This document shows, piece after piece, positions 1-7,216 of a stretch of 60,264 nucleotides of DNA. Under the pieces are notes generated by a model that was given only the letters and a program-made list of their open reading frames with translations, was not told where the DNA came from and ran no database searches. Origin of the DNA: a virus. The stretch is taken from positions 1 to 60,264 of IMG/VR virus record IMGVR_UViG_3300035198_000074, one strand, 5' to 3'. The translations under genes were made by a program, and so were the position numbers. Each line of letters opens with the position of its first letter. The stretch's first letter is position 1.

Positions 1-1
1 T

Positions 2-187
2 GATTATTTAGGATGCCAAGTAATTAGTTTCTATCTAATTTGTCCGAAGTGTAGAGTCATATTCAGGGGTGAGCCATATCCAGTGATGGAATTCCCAGCT
101 GGTGCATACAGGGTGTATCCGAAGACTTGCCCTAATTGTGATACGCCACTAACCCCTGTTCTTAATAAGCAAGAACCATTGGAATAA
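2..187 (+). CDS. Partial zinc-ribbon protein, 5' end missing
   Basis: An open frame runs in from the left edge and ends at TAA 185-187, giving 61 residues. It carries two metal-binding knuckles, CPKC and CPNC, about 27 residues apart, as in small zinc ribbons. Its function is unknown; in phages such proteins often bind nucleic acid. It lies entirely in the 202 bases that are not repeated at the right end of the window, so it is an alternative upstream neighbour of the membrane-protein gene at 203. A ribosome site for that gene (GAAAGGAG) follows the stop. Confidence 0.6.
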   Translation, partial: DYLGCQVISFYLICPKCRVIFRGEPYPVMEFPAGAYRVYPKTCPNCDTPLTPVLNKQEPLE

Positions 188-202
188 TAAGAAAGGAGAA
201 AA

Positions 203-385
203 ATGGAAGCAAGTGAAATTGAACAAGCACGTAAGAAACAATACATTCACAAGCGTGCAGAGGACATTAGAGCAAGTTGGTTATTGTTCTGTCTGGTTGG
301 AATTCCCGTCTTAATTGTTTATCCTTTCTTGCTTGTTTGGTATTGGATAAAGAACGATGAGGAGGAGCGAAATGAGTCTTTATAA
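203..385 (+). CDS. Small single-pass membrane protein
   Basis: A 60-residue protein with a charged N-terminus, one hydrophobic segment (about residues 26-49, ending VWYWIK) and an acidic tail, so probably one transmembrane helix with positive residues on the N-terminal side. Ribosome site GAAAGGAG lies upstream. The first 127 bases recur at 60138-60264, where the gene instead starts inside the end of a different upstream gene. Function unknown. Its 3' end overlaps the next gene by about 14 bases, suggesting one transcript. Confidence 0.7.
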   Translation: MEASEIEQARKKQYIHKRAEDIRASWLLFCLVGIPVLIVYPFLLVWYWIKNDEEERNESL

Positions 386-791
386 CATGATGTTCGGAGT
401 TAACAAAATATATTCTATTTTATTGAAAGTGTTAAATTTGACACTTGAAGATATTGGTAGGTTCAGAAACGCTGTTGTTACAAAGAATGATGAAATAGCT
501 ATTTACACCAGATTGGGAGGTGGGAATAGAGAATATTATCAAGAAACTATTGCAAATCTTAGATCTCACCCAAATTATAAATACGATGAAGATGATGATT
601 TTGATTGCACGTATGCAACTTTTTACTTTTCAATACCAAAAGGTGCAGAATGGTTGAAAGTATTTAAAGAAGATTTTGAGCCTAATAAAAAGTGGAAAGA
701 AAAAATTGAAGAAATAAAGACAATGTCGAAGGAACAGATAGAGGAGAATTTTCCAGAAGTTGTAAAGGTGCTTAAAACACTTTTAGAGTGA
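372..791 (+). CDS. Conserved phage hypothetical protein
   Basis: A 139-residue acidic soluble protein. ATG 372 is chosen because GGAGGAG lies 5 bases upstream; an in-frame ATG at 357 has no such site. It contains the block RLGGGNREYY, then LRSHPNY and DDDFDCTYATFYF, a pattern I recall from a family of uncharacterised phage and bacterial proteins that usually open with an MFG motif, as here (MMFGVN). No catalytic motif is evident. It is followed directly by the structured RNA element at 791-885. Confidence 0.7.
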   Translation: MSLYNMMFGVNKIYSILLKVLNLTLEDIGRFRNAVVTKNDEIAIYTRLGGGNREYYQETIANLRSHPNYKYDEDDDFDCTYATFYFSIPKGAEWLKVFKEDFEPNKKWKEKIEEIKTMSKEQIEENFPEVVKVLKTLLE

Positions 792-885
792 GGCAGGTTG
801 GTGGCGTTCTGTGGTCTGATAGCCTAATGAATGTCAGGACGGGAATACCGACTATCAGCGGAGACAAGTCTTGCCCGACCTACCT
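791..885 (+). ncRNA. Predicted pseudoknotted intergenic RNA element, copy 1
   Basis: This fills the gap between two plus-strand genes and ends just before AAAGGAG and ATG 904. Closing stem 791-801 pairs with 875-885 (one C-A mismatch, one G-U). Inside, 816-822 (CTGATAG) pairs with 852-858 (CTATCAG), and 835-840 (CAGGAC) within that loop pairs with 868-873 (GTCTTG, one G-U) beyond it, which makes an H-type pseudoknot. The outer arms match copies at 1265-1367 and 59244-59321. The fold is hand-drawn, not computed. Role unknown; a translational switch or processed leader is possible. Confidence 0.55.
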
Positions 886-903
886 TATTGAAAGGAGAGA
901 AGA

Positions 904-1302
904 ATGAAAAGCGAAGAGATAAATCAAATTATAGCCTCTTGGGATGGAAAAGATAATTTGCCCTATGAATCATTTGGAGGTAAAGCGATACCCTATATAG
1001 GTTGGTTTTGGAGAGATGTTGATTTTGATAGCAATCATTGTTGGCTTGGAATTTTACCTATTTGTCAGGATGTATTAGATCCAAATGACAAAAGACGAGC
1101 TGGTTTTATGCAAAACAATAAATGGGGCTATGAAGAATATATTGTAGAAGGTGAAATTTGGAAAGAAATTAAAAGATTAATTGAAATCGCCGTTCAGAAC
1201 CCAACAAAAGAAAATTTAGAAGCAGTAGATAATTTTATTCAAGAAACATTACCTAAAGAAAAAGAGGCAGGTCGGTGGCGAAAGTCGCCAAGCGTTGAGT
1301 AG
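904..1302 (+). CDS. Hypothetical protein
   Basis: A 132-residue soluble protein with good ribosome site AAAGGAG. It is rich in Trp and acidic residues early on (YIGWFWRDVDF) and helical at the end. I do not recognise the family. Its last codons (AGRWRKSPSVE) are encoded by the 5' arm and first hairpin of the RNA element at 1265-1367, so the C-terminus may have been remodelled when that element arrived. Confidence 0.65.
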   Translation: MKSEEINQIIASWDGKDNLPYESFGGKAIPYIGWFWRDVDFDSNHCWLGILPICQDVLDPNDKRRAGFMQNNKWGYEEYIVEGEIWKEIKRLIEIAVQNPTKENLEAVDNFIQETLPKEKEAGRWRKSPSVE

Positions 1303-1367
1303 CCAGAGCGAGAGGCTTATTAAAAGCTCTACGAGCAGGAGTTAAAGGCAGCCTGCCCGACCTGCCT
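1265..1367 (+). ncRNA. Predicted pseudoknotted intergenic RNA element, copy 2
   Basis: An 11-bp perfect closing stem pairs 1265-1275 (AGGCAGGTCGG) with 1357-1367. Inside are a hairpin 1277-1281/1285-1289 with loop AAG, a stem 1305-1309/1326-1330 (AGAGC/GCTCT, extendable by GT/AC), and 1313-1317 (AGGCT) in its loop pairing with 1350-1354 (AGCCT) beyond it. The outer stem matches copy 1, but the inner stems differ in sequence while keeping the same order. It overlaps the end of the upstream gene and is followed by AAAGGAG and ATG 1390. Confidence 0.55.
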
Positions 1368-1389
1368 AAATGAAAGGAGATGATTTGGA

Positions 1390-1569
1390 ATGAAAGTAGA
1401 ATTTAAGAAACAAAGCATTGAAATCATTCCACAGAACGATCAAGATGAAGTCTATCTCGAATCGGTTTTAAACCTGCATAAAAAAGGTGATAAAGCTGTA
1501 GCAATACGAGTTGCACCAATGAATCTTGATCATGCATGGGCTTATCTCGAAATAAAGAAAAGTGAATAA
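1390..1569 (+). CDS. Small hypothetical protein
   Basis: A 59-residue protein starting at ATG 1390 after AAAGGAGATGATTTGG. It begins MKVEFKKQSIEIIPQND and ends AWAYLEIKKSE, a mixed strand/helix composition without Cys or membrane segments. Family not recognised. It follows RNA element copy 2 and is 16 bases before the next gene. Confidence 0.6.
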   Translation: MKVEFKKQSIEIIPQNDQDEVYLESVLNLHKKGDKAVAIRVAPMNLDHAWAYLEIKKSE

Positions 1570-1585
1570 AGTGAGGTGATGTGGA

Positions 1586-1780
1586 ATGAAAATTAAAATT
1601 ATAAAGAGTAGTAAGCAAGGATCCCCCTCTGAATATTTCTGCAAGAATTGTTTGCAGCTTAGATTATCGTTGACAGATGAAAAATCTAAATGTGGAAATT
1701 GTGGGAGCACTCGAATCATAAAGGGAGAAGTTGGGACTCTTAATAAAGCAAATTTAATTAGATTAACTATGATGGAGTAA
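1586..1780 (+). CDS. Zinc-ribbon protein
   Basis: A 64-residue protein with CKNC near residue 19 and CGNCGS near residue 36, a typical two-knuckle zinc ribbon. Start ATG 1586 follows GAGGTGATGTGGA. It probably binds zinc and perhaps nucleic acid. It belongs to the run of small genes ahead of the RepA-like ATPase. No other function can be assigned. Confidence 0.65.
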   Translation: MKIKIIKSSKQGSPSEYFCKNCLQLRLSLTDEKSKCGNCGSTRIIKGEVGTLNKANLIRLTMME

Positions 1781-1787
1781 ATGTAAG

Positions 1788-1952
1788 ATGAACGTTATTC
1801 AAGAATTAGAACAACTTGAGAAAGACAGACATAATTTAGGGCCTGACTTGACGTTGTATGCTCTAATTAAGATATTAATAAAATACTTCTCTTTGGAGGA
1901 GATAAAAGAAAGAGAACAAATAATCTTACCAGAAGGGTCAATAGATTCTTAA
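1788..1952 (+). CDS. Small helical hypothetical protein
   Basis: A 54-residue, mostly helical acidic protein (MNVIQELEQLEKDR, then a hydrophobic LIKILIKYFSLEEIK). It ends 3 bases before the next ATG, so it is probably translationally coupled to the RepA-like gene, which lacks its own clear ribosome site. The nearest Shine-Dalgarno-like GGAG is in the end of the upstream gene. Confidence 0.5.
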   Translation: MNVIQELEQLEKDRHNLGPDLTLYALIKILIKYFSLEEIKEREQIILPEGSIDS

Positions 1953-1955
1953 ATT

Positions 1956-2864
1956 ATGCAAAAAAAGAAATTTACTGCCCAAGATGTAGATGACCTATGC
2001 CTTCCTACCTCCAAGCAATTGGAGACATTTGACGTTGAAATTGAGTGGGTAGTGGAGGGTATCATCCCCAAACACGCCAATACCATGATTTATTCCGAAG
2101 GGGGGGTTGGCAAGTCTCTTTTAATGCTCCAAATGGCTACAGCAGTAGCCAATGGCGAGGAAATATTTGGCCTAAAAGTGGAAAAAATGCCCGTAATTTA
2201 TATAGATTTCGAGAATCCATTGTCAATTGTCGTGGACAGGGTCCGGAAAATTGGGGGATCATCTAACCTAAAAGTATGGCATCTTGATAATATTCCTCCT
2301 CCTTACCGATTAGACACTGACAAGTGGGAGATTTATCGTGTATTTGACCCAGGACTGTTTATTATTGATTCCCTAAGGTCATCCCATAGGCTTGATGAAA
2401 ACTCTTCTCAGGACGTATCCTTGTTGATGGAGAGGCTAAAATTTATACGGGGAGGCGATTCTACCATCGTCCTAATACATAATGAGAGTAAAACGGGAGA
2501 TTTTAGGGGTAGCTCATCGCTTGCCGACCTATGCGATCAAGTGCTCATGTATGGATGTGTCGAGGAAGTTGGCAGTGAGCGGGAGATTTCAGTCGCCAAT
2601 ACAGTAAGCACAATCAGGAGGCTTGGGATTGGGGGGAAACATAGATTTGATACTCCCATTATTAAATTTCCCCTTTATTTGACGTTAAATGATAATGGAA
2701 AGCTCGAAAAGGCTGAATTTGAGGAAAGGTTATATCAATGTATGGAATTGTTTCAAGAAGGCATTCCCCAGGCTGAAATAGCAAAAATATTTGGAGTTAC
2801 GCAGCAGACTATTTCAAGGTGGCTTCAAAAAATTAAGAAACTACAGGATAAGTGTAAGCTTTAA
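1956..2864 (+). CDS. RepA/RecA-fold ATPase with C-terminal HTH, probable replication helicase
   Basis: A 302-residue AAA_25-type (RepA/DnaB-like) ATPase. Walker A is GGVGKS (residues about 49-54); Walker B-like strands are PVIYIDFEN (about 79-87) and LFIIDSLR; sensor-like VLIHNE follows. The C-terminus (about 265-302) carries a helix-turn-helix, AEIAKIFGVTQQTISRW, suggesting DNA binding. Together this suggests a hexameric helicase or initiator-like ATPase acting at the replication origin. The downstream 450-base gap holds repeats and a long hairpin and is a plausible origin. The start has no strong ribosome site and probably relies on coupling with the gene before it. Confidence 0.75.
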   Translation: MQKKKFTAQDVDDLCLPTSKQLETFDVEIEWVVEGIIPKHANTMIYSEGGVGKSLLMLQMATAVANGEEIFGLKVEKMPVIYIDFENPLSIVVDRVRKIGGSSNLKVWHLDNIPPPYRLDTDKWEIYRVFDPGLFIIDSLRSSHRLDENSSQDVSLLMERLKFIRGGDSTIVLIHNESKTGDFRGSSSLADLCDQVLMYGCVEEVGSEREISVANTVSTIRRLGIGGKHRFDTPIIKFPLYLTLNDNGKLEKAEFEERLYQCMELFQEGIPQAEIAKIFGVTQQTISRWLQKIKKLQDKCKL

Positions 2865-2869
2865 AAAAT

Positions 2870-3330
2870 ATGTCTAAAATGCAATTTTTGGTTAAGCCTT
2901 GCGTCTCACGCCCTAACTTTCAAACAACTACTTTCCCTCAAAGGAAAGTAGTTGTAGTTAGGGTGTGAAGGTAACCCGTGAATTTTTTGTTTTATATATA
3001 TATAGGGGCCGTTGTAACGGCGTAGTTATTGAAATCATTAAGGAATTTAGGCAAGTTTCCAAAGTAGGCATGTGTAGGGTTTAAGCTATGGAAATTATTA
3101 ATGTTTTGGTCAATTTTCAAAAAGGGCTACACTTTGGTTTACACTTTGATGAGAAATTAGCCTACAATAGGACTACACTTAATTTTACAACGCTCAAGTG
3201 CTTGTATTTGTTCATTCTACAACAGGCTACACTTGATTTTACAATTTTAGGGTAAAAATGGCAATTTTATGTGTAAAAGCTGTTGTAAGGCCGTTGTAGC
3301 AAGTGTAAAAAAAGATAAATTTAAGTGAAA
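2870..3330. other. Gene-free region with iteron-like repeats, candidate replication origin
   Basis: About 590 bases separate two genes and no convincing gene is seen. Motif CTACACTT(A/G)ATTTTACAA occurs at 3173 and 3228. Further TACACTT copies lie at 3128 and 3140, and reversed copies (TTGTAG, AGTGTAAA) at 3290-3310. GCCGTTGTAACGGC is an inverted repeat at 3008-3021. A 26-bp stem sits at 2906-2968. Placement next to a RepA-like ATPase with an HTH fits an origin. This is inference; no DnaA-box array was identified. Confidence 0.45.
2906..2968. repeat. Long inverted repeat forming a 26-bp stem
   Basis: 2906-2918 pairs with 2956-2968 (13 bp, one G-T) and 2924-2936 pairs perfectly with 2943-2955 (13 bp). 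The loop is CTCAAA and there is one 5-base bulge. No T-run follows directly, so a simple terminator is less likely than a cruciform or single-strand hairpin, although termination of the RepA-like gene cannot be excluded. Confidence 0.8.
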
Positions 3331-3452
3331 GGAGGTAGGAATTGCATTAAGTTTTTACTGGACATTGTCCGCAGAAAGGAGGCAATTGCGTCTAAATTCA
3401 AAGCGTGTAGAAGGAAGTTTATCAATCCACAAAATTCAAAGGAGGAAGTATT

Positions 3453-4199
3453 ATGGCAAAAGAAGAATATGCAAGTTTTAGTAGTGAGGATGATTTCTCG
3501 GAAGGTGGGGGATTGATTCAGGGAAGGCTTAAATGGAACAATCCCAGGTTTGTGATTTTTGATTACAATGGCGCAGGACCAGAGACACCATCCTTTGCGG
3601 TGGATCTGGAGCCAGAAGATGGGGAAACGGTGACTCAGTATTGGTCATGCGGATCGCTTGACGAATGGATTCCATCAAAGGATGGGAAACGGCTTCTTAA
3701 GGTCGGGAGAATGTCCAAGTTGAGCAAGTCCTGTAAGTATTACCGACTATTGACCTCGCTTTGGGAAGCCAAATTCCCAAAGGATAAAATGGTTGATGAT
3801 GTATCGGTATTGGATGGCATGGTGTGTGATATGGTGCGAGTCCCTGACGTAGAGAGAAAGGGGCTTGAACCAAAAAAGGATAAGAAGTATGCCGCTGATG
3901 TCCTTGTGGTGGATGCCATTGTAACCTTGCCATGGGATCAAGAAGGTAGTAAGTCTGCTGGTGATGATTTGACATCCGAAGCCACTTCCATCATTTTGGA
4001 GATATTGCCAGATTATAAAAATGGCATTGCCAAAATGAAGCTTGCTGGCGAGGTATTCAATCGACTCAAGAAAACCCTTGGCACGGGCAAAGAATCCATG
4101 ACCAAAATTAACTCTATCGTTCAGTTGATCACGGCGAAAGATGAAGAGCTGCTGAAGTTGGGGCCATGGACGTATGAGAAAGGGATAATCAGTCAGTAA
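3453..4199 (+). CDS. Probable phage single-stranded DNA-binding protein
   Basis: A 248-residue protein with strong ribosome site CAAAGGAGGAAGTATT. The beta-rich N-terminus (APSFAVDLE-like block, YWSCGSLDEWIPS, then DGKRLLKVGRMSKLSKS) resembles a phage family commonly encoded just upstream of Sak4-type RecA ATPases, where an SSB is expected. The C-terminal part is helical. Its position between the RepA-like ATPase and a Sak4-like gene supports a recombination or replication role. No acidic SSB tail is present, so the assignment is tentative. Confidence 0.5.
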   Translation: MAKEEYASFSSEDDFSEGGGLIQGRLKWNNPRFVIFDYNGAGPETPSFAVDLEPEDGETVTQYWSCGSLDEWIPSKDGKRLLKVGRMSKLSKSCKYYRLLTSLWEAKFPKDKMVDDVSVLDGMVCDMVRVPDVERKGLEPKKDKKYAADVLVVDAIVTLPWDQEGSKSAGDDLTSEATSIILEILPDYKNGIAKMKLAGEVFNRLKKTLGTGKESMTKINSIVQLITAKDEELLKLGPWTYEKGIISQ

Positions 4200-4210
4200 T
4201 ATAGAATAGG

Positions 4211-4308
4211 GTTGGCGGCCAATAGATTTATCGTTGCCGACAGGTAAACAAGGGTTTATAGGAAGTAAGATCGGCATCTTATAAATTCCTTGGCTATTGG
4301 CCGTCAAC
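4211..4308 (+). ncRNA. Predicted pseudoknotted intergenic RNA element, divergent type
   Basis: A 15-bp closing stem (one G-U) pairs 4211-4225 with 4294-4308. Inside, 4235-4240 (TGCCGA) pairs with 4271-4276. Within that loop 4249-4253 plus 4255-4260 (CAAGG, TTTATA) pair with 4280-4285 plus 4288-4292 (TATAAA, CCTTG), an 11-bp second stem crossing the first. This is the same closing-stem-plus-pseudoknot order as at 791-885, but the sequence is unrelated. It ends 13 bases before ATG 4322. Confidence 0.5.
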
Positions 4309-4321
4309 ACAAGAGGTTATC

Positions 4322-4594
4322 ATGAAAAAATATATTGATAAATGCTTAAAAAATGATCATTGGATTATCAAAAAAGTAGTAGATGAAAAAAGTAACCAAC
4401 TTCTTAAATGGGGCATCCAATCTCGTTCTTCATTTGAATGGCTAACTTATACTACTGAAGAACTTGGAGAATTAGCTAAAGCTATTGGGGAATATGAATA
4501 TCGAAATGGAACTAAAAATGATGTAGTGAAGAAAGCTATTCAGACAGCAACACTTGCCCTTACTATTGCAGAAATGTTTGAAATGGAAGATTAA
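4322..4594 (+). CDS. MazG-like nucleotide pyrophosphohydrolase
   Basis: A 90-residue all-helical protein with EELGELAKAI (residues about 42-51), the metal-binding EExxE-type motif of MazG-like NTP pyrophosphohydrolases, and a conserved second helix IQTATLALTIAEMF. Phage MazG-like enzymes hydrolyse (d)NTPs or alarmones to adjust host nucleotide pools. It is short, as expected for the single-domain form. The ribosome site AGAGG lies directly after the structured element. Confidence 0.65.
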   Translation: MKKYIDKCLKNDHWIIKKVVDEKSNQLLKWGIQSRSSFEWLTYTTEELGELAKAIGEYEYRNGTKNDVVKKAIQTATLALTIAEMFEMED

Positions 4595-4651
4595 ATAACC
4601 AATTACGGGGAGACTACTTAAGAAACATCTAAAAAATAGAAAGGAGTAATT

Positions 4652-5395
4652 ATGGCCATAATCAAAGGATTTGTAAAGGCAAAAAAGGATAGTAGGGCGA
4701 AGCGGTGTCTAATATCAGTCGAGGGCAAGGAAAGGACGGGGAAAACTACCTTTGGATTATCAGCGCCAGGCCCCCTTGTCTATCTTCCTCTCGATCCTGG
4801 TATGGAAGGAGTAATTGATAAGGTAATAGGCACAAAGGAGATTCTGCTGCCAATTAAAGAAAATGGGGACATTGAAACGTTTAACTATCGGGATGCAACT
4901 TCCCAAAAGGATTATGAGAGGCTATGGGAGAAATTTAAAGCTACCTATGAAATGGGGTTGGCGTCTAAAGAGGTTAAGAGTCTTGTGATTGATACAGGAA
5001 CTGAGGCTTGGGAATTAGTGCGATTAGCCAGACTTGGGAAGTTAACGCAGGTTATGCCCCATCATTATGGCCCTGTTAATGCCGAATTCCGAGACCTCAT
5101 TAAACGTGTCTATGAAACGGACAAGAACCTTATTATTATTCATAAAGTCAAGAAGGAATATGTAAATGATAAGGCAACAGGGGAAATGGAGCGTGCAGGA
5201 TTTAATGATATTGGCTATCTTGTTCAGATTAACCTTGTGACATGGTGGAGTCAGGAGGAAGGATTCGGAATGAGCGTAAAGGATTGTCGCCAGAACATGG
5301 ACATAGCAGGGAATAAGTATAATGAACCTATGAATACATTTCCATTTCTGGCTTCGCAAGTCTATCCCGATACCGATCCCGAAAACTGGGAGTAG
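4652..5395 (+). CDS. Sak4-like RecA-fold ATPase (recombination)
   Basis: A 247-residue AAA_24/Sak4-type ATPase. Walker A is GKERTGKTT (about residues 24-32) and Walker B is SLVIDTGTE (about 109-117). The middle shows the family helix around FRDLIKRVYETDKNLIIIHK. These RecA-related proteins promote single-strand annealing or pairing with a partner SSB, which fits the upstream 3453 gene and the nearby ERCC4 nuclease. The Shine-Dalgarno AAAGGAG is well placed. Confidence 0.75.
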   Translation: MAIIKGFVKAKKDSRAKRCLISVEGKERTGKTTFGLSAPGPLVYLPLDPGMEGVIDKVIGTKEILLPIKENGDIETFNYRDATSQKDYERLWEKFKATYEMGLASKEVKSLVIDTGTEAWELVRLARLGKLTQVMPHHYGPVNAEFRDLIKRVYETDKNLIIIHKVKKEYVNDKATGEMERAGFNDIGYLVQINLVTWWSQEEGFGMSVKDCRQNMDIAGNKYNEPMNTFPFLASQVYPDTDPENWE

Positions 5396-5433
5396 TTAGA
5401 CATAGGAAATGATAAGGACGAAAGGAGTAAGTG

Positions 5434-5751
5434 ATGAAGTGTAGCTTCTGTGATATGGAGGCAGTAACTGGTGTTGGGCTTGCCTATTGCGAGGATCATC
5501 TTGGTAACTTTGAGTCTGGCTTCTTTGAGAAAGCGATTATTGGAAAGCTTAATGGTAAGGAGGAGCAAGAGAAGTTCTTTGTATGGGCCTTCGGGAGCGA
5601 AAAGCCTAAGTTGTCGGATTTGCAGAAATGGCATGATAGACTACCACGCAAGGAACGCCCGCATGGAAAACAAAATCAAGGTATTTATATGGAAGAGCAA
5701 GACACTTATATCCAAAGGATTTTGGAAATATATTTAAGGCCAGAAGTATGA
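5434..5751 (+). CDS. Hypothetical protein with N-terminal Cys/His cluster
   Basis: A 105-residue protein starting at ATG 5434 (AAAGGAG 6 bases upstream; a GTG lies 3 bases earlier). The first 25 residues contain CSFC and YCEDH, a possible zinc-binding knuckle. The rest is helical and charged. Its stop overlaps the start of the ERCC4-type nuclease gene (ATGA), implying coupled translation and perhaps joint function in DNA processing. Confidence 0.6.
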   Translation: MKCSFCDMEAVTGVGLAYCEDHLGNFESGFFEKAIIGKLNGKEEQEKFFVWAFGSEKPKLSDLQKWHDRLPRKERPHGKQNQGIYMEEQDTYIQRILEIYLRPEV

Positions 5752-6482
5752 TATATGTTGATGATAGAGTAGGGAGTAAGGAACTTGCTGACTTGATAGA
5801 GGACAGTATCTTAGTGCACCTCGACTATGCCGATATTGCATTTGAGGGAAATGGGCCAAATGGAAAAGTCCAGATTGGTATTGAGCGAAAAACATGGGGA
5901 GACCTCATTAACTCCTTCAGGACAGGAAGACTCGTAGGACATCAGGTACAGGGGCTATTGGATAATTACCATAAAGTTTATCTGGTGTGTGAAGGCATTA
6001 TACGTGAGAACCAGAAGACAGGCGAGATAAATGAATGGAAGCATGGTAAATGGAAGAAGGTGGATTATTCTACATCAGAATCGGCAAGGAATAGATTTAA
6101 TTATTCGTCTATATGGAAACATTTGATTACACTGGAGAGTAAAGCAGGCATAGAATTGCGTTCTTCTTGGAATATGCAGGAGACTGCCCGGATGGCGGAA
6201 ATATTGTATGCCTGGTGGAGTAAGCCATGGGAAGCACATAAAAGTCATCTACAGCATTATAGCAGTATTCAGACTGCATTATTGCGACCCGATAAACCAT
6301 CCTGGCCAGTGCAGTTTGCCGCAAACCTGCCTGGATTTGGGTGGGATAGGGCGGTTAAGGCAGAAGCATATTTTGAAACTGTTCCCCGGATGATAGGTGC
6401 AAGTGAGCAAGAATGGAGAAAGGTAGAAGGGATAGGGAAGGTGTTGGCGAAAATGGCATGGGAAGCGTTGCATAAAGCATAA
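5748..6482 (+). CDS. ERCC4-domain structure-specific nuclease with HhH
   Basis: A 244-residue protein. The N-terminus (VDDRVGSKEL) and ERKTWGDL (about residues 47-54) match the XPF/Mus81 catalytic signature ERKxxxD, with an upstream Asp pair and a downstream strand VYLVCEG. The C-terminus (about 190-244: LPGFGWDRA and VEGIGKVLAKM) shows two helix-hairpin-helix motifs that bind branched DNA. The role is probably cleavage of flaps or Holliday-type intermediates during phage recombination, alongside Sak4 and the SSB candidate. Confidence 0.8.
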   Translation: MIYVDDRVGSKELADLIEDSILVHLDYADIAFEGNGPNGKVQIGIERKTWGDLINSFRTGRLVGHQVQGLLDNYHKVYLVCEGIIRENQKTGEINEWKHGKWKKVDYSTSESARNRFNYSSIWKHLITLESKAGIELRSSWNMQETARMAEILYAWWSKPWEAHKSHLQHYSSIQTALLRPDKPSWPVQFAANLPGFGWDRAVKAEAYFETVPRMIGASEQEWRKVEGIGKVLAKMAWEALHKA

Positions 6483-6500
6483 TATATAGGGAGGAAAACA

Positions 6501-6800
6501 ATGCAAGGTTATTATATCCATTTAGAGAACGGTGAATGGCAAAAGGTTAAGGGTCATAGAATTAAAATTGAAGGCTTTGAAGACCTTGATCTATTTTGCC
6601 ATAAAGAGGATAAGTATTATCATATTTCGGAAGGAAAGACAGGAATGGAAATTATTCCTGAATTTGGATTTTTAAAGATTGCTAAAGAATGTGCTCAACA
6701 TGCTCTAATAAAAGCAAAGAAAAAAGGTGTATTGGATAAGGCAATAAGCAGGTCCATCAAACAATATGGGTTATCTCCAAGATGGAGGAAAAAAGTCTAA
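6501..6800 (+). CDS. Hypothetical protein
   Basis: A 99-residue basic protein with ribosome site GGGAGGAAAACA. The N-terminal half looks strand-rich (YYIHLENGEWQKV), and the C-terminal half is helical and Lys/Arg-rich (ALIKAKKKG, SPRWRKKV), compatible with nucleic-acid binding. Family not recognised. Confidence 0.6.
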   Translation: MQGYYIHLENGEWQKVKGHRIKIEGFEDLDLFCHKEDKYYHISEGKTGMEIIPEFGFLKIAKECAQHALIKAKKKGVLDKAISRSIKQYGLSPRWRKKV

Positions 6801-6822
6801 TAAATTCACAGGAGGTGACAAT

Positions 6823-6936
6823 ATGAGAAATTGGAATTGGGGTCTGATAATTATGGTCGGTTGTTTACTGGCATTTTGGGGTTGGGTAGCTACTCAGTTA
6901 ATTCCTTTTGCCTTAAAAATTAGCAGGATGTTCTAA
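6823..6936 (+). CDS. Very small membrane protein
   Basis: A 37-residue protein starting 6 bases after a full GGAGGT ribosome site. It is mostly one hydrophobic helix (LIIMVGCLLAFWGWVATQL), ending in a basic tail. Probably inner-membrane; function unknown. Confidence 0.55.
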   Translation: MRNWNWGLIIMVGCLLAFWGWVATQLIPFALKISRMF

Positions 6937-6951
6937 TGAAAGGAGTTTGCC

Positions 6952-7191
6952 ATGACTAATTTCGATGAAGGTAGTTACAAAAAGTGTCCATGTTGCGGTG
7001 AATTATACTTTGTGCCAGAAGGGCCCTTATGCGATTGCTGGGAATGCTCAAACTGTGGGGAGTGGTTCTCAGATTTTGACATGCTTGCCAATAGAAATGA
7101 GTGGCTATGTTTGTATTGCGAAGATGAGAGATATCAGGAAGAAATGAAAGTTGCCAGTAGTGATTGGGTCGATAAACTTTGCGACTGTTAA
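6952..7191 (+). CDS. Cysteine-rich zinc protein
   Basis: A 79-residue protein with CPCC, CDCWECSNC, CLYC and a C-terminal CDC: ten Cys in all, enough for two or three zinc sites. It is very acidic between knuckles. Ribosome site AAAGGAG. It probably acts in nucleic-acid or protein binding; no family assigned. Confidence 0.65.
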   Translation: MTNFDEGSYKKCPCCGELYFVPEGPLCDCWECSNCGEWFSDFDMLANRNEWLCLYCEDERYQEEMKVASSDWVDKLCDC

Positions 7192-7216
7192 AACAACCTA
7201 AGAGGAGGTAAGTAAA

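Noticed and set aside
3325-3516. A 63-codon frame upstream of the SSB-like gene
   Set aside because: It overlaps the start of the well-supported gene at 3453 and has no matching start with a proper ribosome site; the several GGAGG words here do not precede a usable long frame.
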